DNA of 64,000 nucleotides, from assembly GCF_001570865.1 (NCBI RefSeq), contig NZ_BCSM01000009.1, forward strand, positions 1 through 64,000. The letters run 5' to 3'. Both the position numbers and the translations under genes were made by a program. The notes beneath the pieces are model-generated. The model saw only the letters and a list, made by a program, of their open reading frames with translations. It was not told where the DNA came from and made no database searches. The DNA is from Rothia kristinae NBRC 15354 (GTDB lineage: Bacteria; Actinomycetota; Actinomycetes; Actinomycetales; Micrococcaceae). This document shows, one piece after another, positions 1 to 8,452 of the stretch (position 1 is the stretch's first letter; every line of letters starts with the position of its first letter).

Positions 1-3
1 AGT

Positions 4-917
4 TTACGACGCAACGGGCGCTACGCCCTGCTCCTGATTGTAGGTCCCCTCGACCTCCGCAGGAGTGTGGTAACTCAGGACCTCGTGCCTCCGGGTCATG
101 CTCCACCAATGCACCCACCCGTCGTGGCCAGCTCCACGGCCGCGGTGGATTCCCAGACCCGTTTGGAGCGGATCAGCTCAGCCTTGTAGAGGCCAATGAC
201 TGTCCCCGGCGAGGGTTTTGTCATAGCTGTCGCCCACAGTGCCCACCGAAGCAGTCACCCCGGCGGCGATGACCGCATCCGGGTAGACCAGACTGACGTA
301 CTGGTAGCCTCTGTCGCAGTGGTGGATCAGCCCCTGCCCGTTGCTGCTGGCCCCCGGTGCTCGCCATGTCGTCTTTCAGTTCCAGCAATGGCAACCGGTC
401 AGTATGTAGCGAAGAGGATACAGACCAGCCGACTATCCGACGGCAGCAGATATCGGTGATGAACGCCGTGTAGGCGAACTCTCCCAGGGTGCGCACGTAG
501 GTGATGTCAGCGACTCACAGCTGGTGGGGCTGTTCAGCAGCGAAGCGGCGTTCGACCATGCCGGACGGTCACCCGGTGCCCCGGTAGGGCGCGGGATGAT
601 CAGCTGACGGCCGTGCCTGGCCCCTTCTAGCCCGGCGAGTTTCATCAGTCAGGCGGCCTGGTCCCGGCCGACCTTTTAGCCGGACGGAGCATCGCCTAGT
701 GCATCTTCCTGGCCCCGTAGACGCTGTCGTTGTCTTGGTGGATCCGTTGGAGCTCCTGGATGAGGATCTCGTCGCATCGGGCCCGTGCGGAGCCAGGCCC
801 GGCCTTGGCCGAGCGGTAGCCGATGGAGGTGATGAACCCACATTCCGCCGCACCCACGGTGCGGCAGATGACCCGGACCCCGAATTGATCCAGGTTCTCG
901 TCGATGAACGCGATCAC
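4..917 (-). pseudogene. IS3-family OrfB transposase, frameshifted
   Basis: Would be the DDE integrase subunit of an IS3 element. It starts at GTG 917, which overlaps the stop of OrfA in the usual GTGA arrangement. The N-terminal helical part (IRTVGAAECGF, DNDSVYGARKMH) stops at 696. The conserved parts continue in other frames: MKLAGLEGARHGR (645 downward), VRTLGEFAYTAFITD (496 downward), LIHHCDRGYQYVSLVYPDA (around 340-280) and a C-terminus ending HEVLSYHTPAEVEGTYNQEQ before the TAA at 4-6. The three catalytic acids (ADITY, HHCDRG, KAEL) can all be recognised, but at least four frame changes separate them, so no functional enzyme is made. Confidence 0.85.
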
Positions 918-1245
918 CTCGTCGTGGGGTGGGTGGGTTCCGATGCGAAGAAATCTGAGGTCTTGCGCAGGTTCTCGTCCGCGCGGCGCAACTCGCGGTT
1001 CTCTCGGCGCAGCCTGGTGATCTCCTCGGCTTCAGCGGTGCTCAGTCCCGGGGCCTGGCCGTGGTCGATGCGGTCTTGTCTCCACCAGCCCCGCAGGGTG
1101 TGGGGTTGAGATCCCGCCGACGGATTCACTGACTGCGGTGCAGGCGCTCCAGGCAGAGCACTGCTCAGCTTGGAGGTGTTCGTCGATGAGCATCACGGCC
1201 CGGGTCTTGAATACGGGGCCGTACTTCTGGGGCGTGTCCTGATCC
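914..1245 (-). pseudogene. IS3-family OrfA, frameshifted
   Basis: The helix-turn-helix/leucine-zipper subunit of the same element. The upstream frame reads QKYGPVFKTRAVMLIDEH and then SAWSACTAVSESVG. Around 1110-1130 the reading shifts to the frame that gives TLRGWWRQDRID, the leucine-zipper stretch LRRENRELRRADENLRKTS and a TGA stop at 914-916. No good start codon is present near 1240, although an AAGGAGG-like site lies there. The combination of a lost start and a frameshift means it is inactive. Confidence 0.75.
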
Positions 1246-1549
1246 TCCTTGAGGAAGTAGGCCGGAACGGAACACGGGACGCTTCAGAACCTCGTGCGCA
1301 GAAGCATCTGGGTGGCAGCGCCCTCGATCCACCAGTTCCGTGCAGCCACCGTCAGCGCTCGACCCCACCGTCCAGTAAGGTAATGGTAGGGTACATGGGT
1401 CGCGCACTGGAGATCGGGAACGGGGGCGACGTGATCGTTAGGGGTGGGCGTCAGCGGGGCAACTTGCTACCTAAGCTGGATGAATATGGTTGTATCGGGT
1501 GAGGTGGGGATGCAGTGCAGTTCGTGACCCCGCAGGACGATGAATTCAA
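1246..1549. other. Non-coding stretch beside the IS remnant
   Basis: No convincing gene is visible here. Part of it is probably the upstream end of the IS element. The base composition falls towards the low-GC gene that follows. I see no tRNA, terminator or promoter that I would defend. Confidence 0.4.
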
Positions 1550-1900
1550 GTGAAAAGATTCAAGAGTAGAGTTGAGCTGGCCTTATTCACCGTCGCAATA
1601 ATTTTCGGGGCGTGTGCACTGATCTTCGCATTCACGGCTCCTGTTAATAATATATTTAATTATTCTGCAGAATGCACGCCCGTAAATAAGCGCGTTACCT
1701 ATGCTAGGGGTAATGATGGGCCGACCGCCTGGGGTAAATCCTCTTTGAATTTGGAGACCAAAGAGTGTGGGGGTATATCGATCAATCAAAATATTTGGGG
1801 AGATAGTCCGGACAGGTTGCAATATAGAATAAAATTGAACAAGACCTATAGGATGGTCTGGGTTACGTCAGGTTCCCTGGCGGTTCGAAGGATGTGGTGA
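1550..1900 (+). CDS. Low-GC orphan membrane-anchored protein
   Basis: An unrecognised 116-residue protein. Residues 10-32 (ALFTVAIIFGACALIFAF) form one membrane segment or uncleaved signal anchor, followed by a polar, probably extracytoplasmic part with two cysteines (CTPVNKR, KECGG). Codon use is unlike the rest of the window: AAT, AAA, ATA and TTA are common, and local GC is far lower than in all neighbours. The GTG start has only a weak upstream site. The C-terminus may be frameshifted: reading one base over near 1870 gives GGSKDVVNIYR and a stop, which looks more natural than the current GSLAVRRMW. It lies directly next to an IS remnant, so transfer from another organism is likely. Function unknown. 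Confidence 0.5.
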   Translation: MKRFKSRVELALFTVAIIFGACALIFAFTAPVNNIFNYSAECTPVNKRVTYARGNDGPTAWGKSSLNLETKECGGISINQNIWGDSPDRLQYRIKLNKTYRMVWVTSGSLAVRRMW

Positions 1901-2128
1901 ACATCTACAGGTAGCTCGTTCGAATCGCAAAAATGTGGCGTTTGCCGTGAGTACGAACTCGCAAAAAATTGATATGCAGGCCCCGATCAGTCGCTCAGTC
2001 CTCGGTGTGTGGCTGCGTCATCTGGAAGACCTCTTCGCTCATCCGTTCCTGACCAGGGCGGAACCTCCCCGGCGCTTCGGTGCCCCACCAGCAGGCGGGG
2101 TGCGGCCGCATCCAGTACCGTAGGGGGC

Positions 2129-3034
2129 ATGGCTCGCACACAAGAGATCGCGGATGGGATCTACCTGATCGCCACGGATGACTACCGGCTCAACTCCGGG
2201 CTGGTCGTCGGGGCGGACAAGGCCATGGTCATCGACACCGGGGCCGGGCCCCGCCAGGGCGCGGAGATCTTCCGGGCCGCCCGGCGCATCACGGACCTGC
2301 CCTTCGTCGTCGTCAACACCCACGCCCACTACGACCACATCTTCGGCAACGCCGTGTTCGCCGCGGACGGCGTCACGGACTTCTGGGCCCACCCCAAGGC
2401 CGTGCGGGCCATGACCCGCTACGCGGACCGGCAGCGCAGCTTCGTGGAGACCCTCGAACCCGAGATGGCCCACCACCAGGGCCCCAACACGGACATCATC
2501 CTGCCCACCCGCATGCTCCCCGGAGACGGCGGCCGCGCCTCCTTCACCCGCGTGGACCTCGGCCACCGCGCCGTCACCCTCTTCTACCTGGGCCTCGGGC
2601 ACACCGACAACGACGTCCTCGCCGGGGTGGACGAGGTCCTGTTCACCGGCGACGTCGTCGAGCAGGGCGCGGACCCCGCCTTCGACGACTCCTTCCCCGA
2701 CATGTGGGTGCAGGTCCTGCAGACCGTCGCCGGCCTGGACCGGTACCGCGTGTTCGTCCCCGGCCACGGCCTGCCCGTGGAGCGCACCTTCGTGCAGCGC
2801 CAGGCCGAGACCATGCGCGAAGCCATCAACCGCATCGAAGCCTCCGCCGCCAACCCCCTGGCCGGGCCCACCACCGCCGCCATGTACAAGCTGCCCTACG
2901 AAGCCGGGGTCACCCGCGTGCTCCTGGACCGGCTCGAATGGCTCAGATCCCAGGGCCTCACCGGGGACGCGCTCGTCGCCGAGGAGACCCCGGAAGGCGC
3001 CACCGGCCCCATCACCCGCGGCGAACAGGTCTGA
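2129..3034 (+). CDS. Metallo-beta-lactamase superfamily hydrolase
   Basis: A 301-residue zinc hydrolase of the MBL fold. The signature HAHYDH is at residues 65-70, followed by further ligands in GLGHTDND, FTGDVV and VPGHGLP in the expected order, so both metal sites look complete. The substrate cannot be told from sequence; relatives include glyoxalase-II-like enzymes. The ATG at 2129 is preferred over upstream in-frame starts because homology to the fold begins there and a TACCGT box sits at 2116-2121, seven bases before the ATG, which indicates a leaderless mRNA. It faces the PAP2 gene tail to tail with a gap of about 50 bp and no clear terminator. Confidence 0.85.
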   Translation: MARTQEIADGIYLIATDDYRLNSGLVVGADKAMVIDTGAGPRQGAEIFRAARRITDLPFVVVNTHAHYDHIFGNAVFAADGVTDFWAHPKAVRAMTRYADRQRSFVETLEPEMAHHQGPNTDIILPTRMLPGDGGRASFTRVDLGHRAVTLFYLGLGHTDNDVLAGVDEVLFTGDVVEQGADPAFDDSFPDMWVQVLQTVAGLDRYRVFVPGHGLPVERTFVQRQAETMREAINRIEASAANPLAGPTTAAMYKLPYEAGVTRVLLDRLEWLRSQGLTGDALVAEETPEGATGPITRGEQV

Positions 3035-3087
3035 GCCCCGGTCAGTCTGAGCCCCAGGGCCTTCCGAGCCCGCCCGTGGGGGAGCGG

Positions 3088-4023
3088 TCAGTACGTCCAG
3101 ACCTTGGTGTACGCCCGCTCCACCGGGGCGCGCAGACCGCCCCGCAGGAAGCACACGATCAGCGCGGTGCACAGCATCCCCACCGCCCCGATCAGGCACA
3201 GGCTACCCAGCAGGGCCGCCCCCGGGTAATGCTGGTACGTGGACACCAGGTACGTCACCAGCGCGGTGAACCCCAGGAACAGCCCGAAGATCGTGAACAG
3301 CGGGATCACCAGCAGCCCCGTGAAGCGCGTGCCGGACTCATCCCGGTTCTCCGCGGGCAGGAAGCGCAGCACCAGCATCCCCAGGATCGTCCACGCCGAG
3401 ACCAGGAAGATCGCGGCCACCACATCCGCCGGGCGGTGCCACCCGTTGATCACCGTGGCCACCCCCGTGACCACCGCGAACGCGCACATCAGGATCGCCA
3501 GCCCCGGCCGCCACCGGCGCGGGGCCGCCAGGAACAGGGCCGAGCCGGCCGCCATCGCGAACGTCGTGTGCCCGGAGGGCAGGGAGTTCAGCGCCGCATC
3601 CTGGATGCCCAGATTCGGCTTGACCAGTGTGGACTTCAGCAGCTGCGCGCTGCCGTTGGCGCCCACCGCCACCAGCACCCCCACCAGGGCGGGGGCGAAG
3701 CGGTGGCGCCGGAACAGCACGATGAGGATCCCCGCCACCGCCAGACCCGCCGAGATCGCCGGCAGGGCGTTGAGCAGGGAGGAGGACTGCGCGGTGTAGC
3801 GCTGCAGCCGGTTGCTGACCTCCGCCAGCGCCGTCTCGTCGATCTGCTGACCGGCGCTGCGATGCAGGAACAGCTCGATGGTGGCCCACAGTCCCGCGAT
3901 CATCAGCCCCACACCCAGCAGGTGCCGGATCACGGTCCCGACGCCGGGTCGCCGGGCCGGAGTGGGATCCTCCGGGGGCAGGGCGGAGGCGGCGGAGACG
4001 GGGGAGACGGGGGCAGGTCCCAT
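3088..4023 (-). CDS. PAP2-family membrane phosphatase
   Basis: A 311-residue integral membrane protein with about six hydrophobic segments and the three phosphatase motifs of the type 2 phosphatidic acid phosphatase family: KSTLVKP (first motif), PSGHTT near residue 148 (second) and NGWHRPADV (third, with the nucleophile histidine). Likely substrates are lipid phosphates such as undecaprenyl pyrophosphate or phosphatidate; which one cannot be told. The N-terminus (about 30 residues) is a proline-rich cytoplasmic tail. It is transcribed away from menC. Confidence 0.85.
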   Translation of the reverse strand: MGPAPVSPVSAASALPPEDPTPARRPGVGTVIRHLLGVGLMIAGLWATIELFLHRSAGQQIDETALAEVSNRLQRYTAQSSSLLNALPAISAGLAVAGILIVLFRRHRFAPALVGVLVAVGANGSAQLLKSTLVKPNLGIQDAALNSLPSGHTTFAMAAGSALFLAAPRRWRPGLAILMCAFAVVTGVATVINGWHRPADVVAAIFLVSAWTILGMLVLRFLPAENRDESGTRFTGLLVIPLFTIFGLFLGFTALVTYLVSTYQHYPGAALLGSLCLIGAVGMLCTALIVCFLRGGLRAPVERAYTKVWTY

Positions 4024-4198
4024 GGGATTCGTCGCCGTTCACCGCCCGTCATCTCTCGCGTGCCGCAGTTGCCTGCGATCCCGCGCGCCGGCGGACGGCG
4101 GGGGATCGACCGGAGTCGATCCTGTCAGCACAACCTCACTGTTCCGGGCGTTTTCCCTGGACGTTTCCTGAATGGGGCGGATGGGGGACGATGGGACC

Positions 4199-5233
4199 AT
4201 GAGCACCCCCGTCGACGACGCACCCGAACCCGCCCTGCCCGCCCTGCCGGAGATCCTCGAGACCGCGCGGGTGGTGAGCCTGCCGCTGTCCGTGCGCTTC
4301 CGCGGCGTCACCCACCGGGAGGCCGTGCTGTTCCGGGGGCCCGCCGGCTGGGGGGAGTTCTGCCCCTTCCTGGAATACGGGCCGCAGGAGTCCTCCCGGT
4401 GGCTGGCCTGCGCCATCGAGATGGCCTGGCGCGAACCACCCGCCCCGGTGCGCACCACCGTGCCCATCAACGCGACCGTGCCGGCCGTGCCCCCGGAGCA
4501 GGTGGCCCCGGTGCTGGCCCGCTCCCACGGGCGGGTGCGGGAGGTCAAGGTCAAGGTCGCCGAGCGCGGCCAGAGCCTCGCCGAGGACCTCGCCCGCCTG
4601 CGCGCCGTGCGCGAGGCCGCCCCCCAGGCCGTCATCAAGACCGACGCCAACGCCGGCTGGACCCATGAGCAGGCCCTGGCCGCACTGGAGGCCTTCGAGG
4701 AGTTCTCCCCGGCCTACGCCGAGCAGCCCGTGGCCGGGATCGACGGCCTGGCCCGGCTGCGTCAGGAGGCCCGACGCCGCGGCCTGAGCACCCCCATCGC
4801 CGCCGACGAGTCCGTGCGCAAGGAGACGGACCCGCTGGAGGTGGCCCGGCGGGGCGCGGCCGACCTGATCGTGGTCAAGGCGGCCCCGCTGGGCGGGGTG
4901 CGCGCGGCCCTGCGGGTGATCCGGCAGGCCGGGCTGCCCGCCGTCGTCAGCTCCGCCCTGGAATCCTCCGTGGGCATGGCCGCGGGACTCGCCCTGGTCG
5001 CCGCCTTGCCGCAGCTGCCCCACGCCTGCGGGCTGGGCACCGCCTCCCTCTATGCCGAGGACCTGGTGGAGAACCCCCTCATCCCGCGCGACGGCGAGCT
5101 GCCCGTCACGCGACCCGCCCCGGAGCAGCATCTGCTGGCGCGCCACGAGGTGACGGGACAGCGGCGCGAGTGGTGGCTGGAGCGCACCCGCGCCGCCTAC
5201 GAGGCGCTGCGCGCGCGCCGCGAGGCGGATTGA
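4199..5233 (+). CDS. menC: o-Succinylbenzoate synthase (MenC)
   Basis: Dehydrates SHCHC to o-succinylbenzoate in menaquinone synthesis; cytoplasmic. The 344-residue enolase-superfamily protein has the catalytic KxK pair (K117, K119 in VKVKV), metal ligands in TDANAGW (D149), AEQPV (E175) and AADES (D203), and the second catalytic lysine in VVKAAP (K227). The start at 4199 fits the family N-terminus; a GACGAT sequence six bases upstream may be a poor -10 box of a leaderless mRNA. The N-terminal 20 residues are Pro/Ala rich. The next menaquinone gene, menD, lies 3 kb downstream beyond an exporter gene. Confidence 0.9.
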   Translation: MSTPVDDAPEPALPALPEILETARVVSLPLSVRFRGVTHREAVLFRGPAGWGEFCPFLEYGPQESSRWLACAIEMAWREPPAPVRTTVPINATVPAVPPEQVAPVLARSHGRVREVKVKVAERGQSLAEDLARLRAVREAAPQAVIKTDANAGWTHEQALAALEAFEEFSPAYAEQPVAGIDGLARLRQEARRRGLSTPIAADESVRKETDPLEVARRGAADLIVVKAAPLGGVRAALRVIRQAGLPAVVSSALESSVGMAAGLALVAALPQLPHACGLGTASLYAEDLVENPLIPRDGELPVTRPAPEQHLLARHEVTGQRREWWLERTRAAYEALRARREAD

Positions 5234-5421
5234 AGCGGAACCGGGCCCGGGAGAAACGCATGCCGCGGTCAGGGTGCACTCAGTGCAGAGCATCACGAAC
5301 CACCGGGGTGACCGGGGGCCGATGCCGGGGGTAGTGTTCTCTGAGCCTGCGGGACACTGCGCCCCGCGCCCGCCGCCCTCACGCGCCGCGGGCCCCAGCA
5401 CCACCCACGGTCAGGAACTGC

Positions 5422-7611
5422 ATGTCGAACTACCAGGGCCGGCACGTCGCGGCAGACGCCGCACACGAGCCAGCCACCCACCACACCCCGGGCGCCGGGG
5501 CCGGCACCGGAACCGGCACGGCCGCCGTCATCGCGGCCGACGCCGCCGGGACCGCCCGACCGGCCAGCGGGCACCTGCCCGCCGTCGCCCCGCACGCCGA
5601 GAAGTCCGGCGGCGGGAAAGCCGGCAGTGGGAAGGCAGACGGCGGGACGGGGGCGCAGCCCAAGGCCTCGGCCGTGATGTCCCAGCGCCAGATCATGCTC
5701 GTGATGGTCGGGCTGATGTCCGGGATGTTCCTGGCCTCCCTGGACCAGACCATCGTCGGCACCGCGATCCGCACCATCGGCGATGACCTGCACGGGCTGG
5801 ATCAGCAGGCGTGGGTGACCACCGCGTACATGATCACCTCCACGATCTCCACGCCCATCTACGGCAAGCTCTCCGACGTGTTCGGGCGCCGACCCCTCTA
5901 CATCTTCGGCATCGGCGTGTTCATCGTGGGCTCGCTGCTGTCCAGCTTCTCCACGTCGATGATCATGCTCGCCGGGTTCCGCGCCTTCCAGGGCATCGGC
6001 GCCGGGGCCCTGATGTCCCTGCCGCTGGCGATCATGGGCGACATGCTCGCCCCGCGGGAGCGGGCCAAGTACCAGGGGTACTTCCTGGCCGTGTTCGGCA
6101 TCTCCTCGGTGCTCGGTCCGCTGTTCGGCGGGATCTTCGCCGGCTCCGCCCAGATCCTGTGGATCCCGGGCTGGCGCTGGGTCTTCCTCATCAACGTGCC
6201 CATCGGCGTGATCGCCCTGGCCCTGGTCATCGCGTTCCTGCACCTGCCGCGCCTGGGCGAGCACGAGAAGCCGCGCATCGACTGGTGGGGTGCGGCCGCC
6301 GTGATCACCGCCCTGCTGCCGCTGCTGCTGGTGGCCGAGCAGGGTCGGGACTGGGGCTGGGACTCCGCCGGGGCGATCACCTGCTACGTGATCGGCGCCG
6401 TCGGCATCGCCGCCTTCGTGCTGATCGAGGCGAAGATGGGCCCGGATGCGATCATCCCGCTGAAGCTGTTCCGCTCCGGGACCTTCTCCATGGCCACCGT
6501 GCTGGGCTTCCTCGTGGGCTTCGCGATGTTCGGCGCGATGATGACGATCCCGCTGTACCTGCAGATCGTCGTCGGGCTGACCCCCACCGAATCCGGGTTC
6601 GCGACGCTGCCGATGGTCGGCGGCATCATGCTCTCCTCGATCATCTCCGGTCAGATCGTGGCCAAGACCGGCCGGTACCGGATCTTCCCGGTGATCGGCA
6701 CGTTCATCACCGCGATCGGCTACTACCTGCTGACCTTCATGACCATCGACCTGCCGGTGTGGTTCCTGATGCTCGGGATGTTCTTCATCGGCCTGGGGCT
6801 GGGTCAGCTGATGCAGTCCCTGACCCTGGCCTCCCAGTCCTCGGTGGCCCCGCGGGACATGGGGGTGGCCACCAGCTCCTCGACCTTCTTCCGCCAGATC
6901 GGCGGAACCCTGGGCACGGCGGTGCTGCTGTCCGTGCTGTTCACGGCGATGCCCACCAACATCTCCCACGCGATGGGCGACGAGGGCGATCTGCGCTCCG
7001 CCCTGAACGCAGCCCTGGACCCGTCCGTGGCGGGCAAGGCGGAGAACGCCGGGGTGATGGAGAAGATCTGGGATCCCATCACGGACCCGGTGAAGAAGCA
7101 GGTGCAGTCCCAGCTGGATCAGGCGGTGCAGCAGGCGGAGCAGCAGCTGCCCGCCGGTGCCCCCGATGCCGCGAAGCAGCAGGTGCTGCAGGCCGTGGCC
7201 GAGAAGGCCGAGGCGTCGGTGGATGGGGACACGGTGAGCGTGAACTGGTCCGATGAGTCCCAGCGGGAGCACTGGGTGGATGAGCTGGCCCCGAAGCTGG
7301 CCGATCAGATCCGCAGCTCCTCGGATGACATGGGCAGCAGCGCCGGTTCCAGCACGAGCGACACCTCCTATCTCAACGGGGCCGACGCCGCCCTGACCCG
7401 GCCGTTCATGAAGGGCTTCAACGATTCGGCGCGCACCATCTACTGGGTGGGCTTGGGCGTGATCCTCGCGGCCTTCGTGCTCTCCTGGTTCTTCCGGGTG
7501 CCCCCGCTGAGCCAGCGCTCCGGCCTGCAGTCCCAGGCCGACGACGCCGCCTCCGCCGAAACCCGCGCGGCCGAGGGTGGCCGTACCGAGGGTGGCGGGA
7601 CCCAGGCGTAG
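5422..7611 (+). CDS. DHA2-family (EmrB/QacA-type) MFS drug exporter
   Basis: A 729-residue proton-driven exporter with 14 expected membrane segments. It has the family motifs LDQTIVGTAI in segment 1, GKLSDVFGRRPLY between segments 2 and 3, and GPLFGGIF in segment 5. Unusual parts are a Gly/Ala/Thr-rich cytoplasmic N-terminus of about 90 residues and a long Gln/Ser-rich loop (about residues 530-660) before the last segment, which would be outside the cell. The ATG at 5422 has a weak CAGGA site; a TAGTGT box at 5330-5335 is a possible promoter. Substrate unknown. No regulator gene is adjacent. Confidence 0.88.
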   Translation: MSNYQGRHVAADAAHEPATHHTPGAGAGTGTGTAAVIAADAAGTARPASGHLPAVAPHAEKSGGGKAGSGKADGGTGAQPKASAVMSQRQIMLVMVGLMSGMFLASLDQTIVGTAIRTIGDDLHGLDQQAWVTTAYMITSTISTPIYGKLSDVFGRRPLYIFGIGVFIVGSLLSSFSTSMIMLAGFRAFQGIGAGALMSLPLAIMGDMLAPRERAKYQGYFLAVFGISSVLGPLFGGIFAGSAQILWIPGWRWVFLINVPIGVIALALVIAFLHLPRLGEHEKPRIDWWGAAAVITALLPLLLVAEQGRDWGWDSAGAITCYVIGAVGIAAFVLIEAKMGPDAIIPLKLFRSGTFSMATVLGFLVGFAMFGAMMTIPLYLQIVVGLTPTESGFATLPMVGGIMLSSIISGQIVAKTGRYRIFPVIGTFITAIGYYLLTFMTIDLPVWFLMLGMFFIGLGLGQLMQSLTLASQSSVAPRDMGVATSSSTFFRQIGGTLGTAVLLSVLFTAMPTNISHAMGDEGDLRSALNAALDPSVAGKAENAGVMEKIWDPITDPVKKQVQSQLDQAVQQAEQQLPAGAPDAAKQQVLQAVAEKAEASVDGDTVSVNWSDESQREHWVDELAPKLADQIRSSSDDMGSSAGSSTSDTSYLNGADAALTRPFMKGFNDSARTIYWVGLGVILAAFVLSWFFRVPPLSQRSGLQSQADDAASAETRAAEGGRTEGGGTQA

Positions 7612-7633
7612 GTCTAGGCCCTAGGGCGAGGGC

Positions 7634-7657
7634 GGGGCCGGGCCTAGGTCCGGCCCC
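7634..7657 (+). terminator. Hairpin after the MFS exporter gene
   Basis: GGGGCCGG and CCGGCCCC pair around an 8-base loop, 22 bases after the stop codon. There is no T tract, so it may act as an RNA-stabilising or imperfect terminator structure. Confidence 0.45.
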
Positions 7658-7914
7658 GGGCCTGGGGCGAGAACTGGGAGCAGGTCCAGGCTGGGGTAGG
7701 CCTAGAAGGCGCAAGCCTTCGGCCGCCGCCCGGGCAGGCCGGTTCGGTAGGTCCGTCCGACCGGCCGCGGCGGCTGTGACCCTCACGGGCCGACCGCTTT
7801 CCGCTGCCACGGTCGGCCCGCCGTCGTGGCGACCTCGCCGTCGCGGGGCAGCGGGGGCCGCTGCGCCGCCGAGGAGCGGTGCGACTGAGCCGCCGGCGGG
7901 AGGGGAGGCGTCAC
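7658..7914. other. Intergenic stretch before the repeat array
   Basis: GC-rich and without a credible gene. It contains another possible stem (GGCCGGTTCGG with CCGACCGGCC, about 7735-7766). It leads into the palindrome array and then to menD at 8453. Confidence 0.4.
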
Positions 7915-8287
7915 CTGAATTTTCAACAGGCACCCCCTCGATGTGTTGTTCGCGGTTTCCTGAAAATTCAGCTACGCCCGCGCCAGCTGAATTTTCAACT
8001 CCCCCACAGGCCTTCACCCCCCGTGCCTGCTGAATTTTCAAGGGCCCGGCCGGATGGCTCCCGTCGCCGGCGCTGAAAATTCAAGCCTCTCGCAGGAGAT
8101 TCCCCGTCGCGGGAACTGAAAATTCAAGCGTCGTCGAGGAAACTGAAATTTCAAGAGTTTCGGAAGATCATCTCTGCCTCCAGGACGTTGAAATTTCAAG
8201 AGTTTCTGCGGGTCATTTCCCGTTGGCGGTGCTGTAATTTCAGGCGGTCCGCAGGGTGCAGCCTGCCGAGCCTGCTGAAATTTCAAG
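7915..8287. repeat. Array of ten 13-bp palindromic AT-rich sites
   Basis: Ten copies of a site with consensus CTGAAWWTTCAAG start at 7915, 7960, 7987, 8030, 8073, 8116, 8143, 8188, 8232 and 8275. Successive distances are 45, 27, 43, 43, 43, 27, 45, 44 and 43 bp. Copies 1, 3 and 4 carry TGAATTTTCA, copies 2, 5 and 6 its reverse complement TGAAAATTCA, and copies 7, 8 and 10 the perfect palindrome TGAAATTTCA. Copy 9 is degenerate (TGTAATTTCA). The DNA between sites is GC rich and mostly different, with a faint shared CCCGTYGSSGG before several sites, as if an old 43-bp tandem repeat had decayed around a protected core. It ends about 165 bp before menD. It could be a multi-site protein-binding region; the protein is unknown. 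Confidence 0.9.
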
Positions 8288-8452
8288 AGGACGGAGACCG
8301 CGGATCTGGGGCGCGGCGTCGAGGCATCCGACGTCGGCGGGGCGGCGGCGATGGGAGGACGGGGCAATGGAAGGCCGGCGGAAGAGGTCGATGCCAGGGG
8401 GAGGATGGTGGGCGTCGTCGGGCGGGGTGCGGGCCCGCGTAAACTGGCGCGG

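Larger units (their letters stand above)
1..1260 (-). mobile_element. Degenerate IS3-family insertion sequence
   Basis: The first 1.2 kb holds the two overlapping reading frames of an IS3-family element on the minus strand, both broken by frameshifts. The transposase stop codon lies at positions 4-6, so one end of the element is at or just outside the window edge. I could not identify terminal inverted repeats or a target duplication. The element is an inactive remnant and marks the edge of an acquired segment that also contains the low-GC gene at 1550. Confidence 0.8.

Noticed and set aside
7915-8287. CRISPR array
   Set aside because: The repeat unit is only 13 bp and palindromic, most intervals are 30 bp but two are 14 bp, and there are no cas genes; a binding-site array fits better.
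8038-8367. Possible repeat protein with LLKFQ units on the minus strand
   Set aside because: The units are translations of the palindrome core. The frame breaks across the array and no ribosome site or promoter is present.
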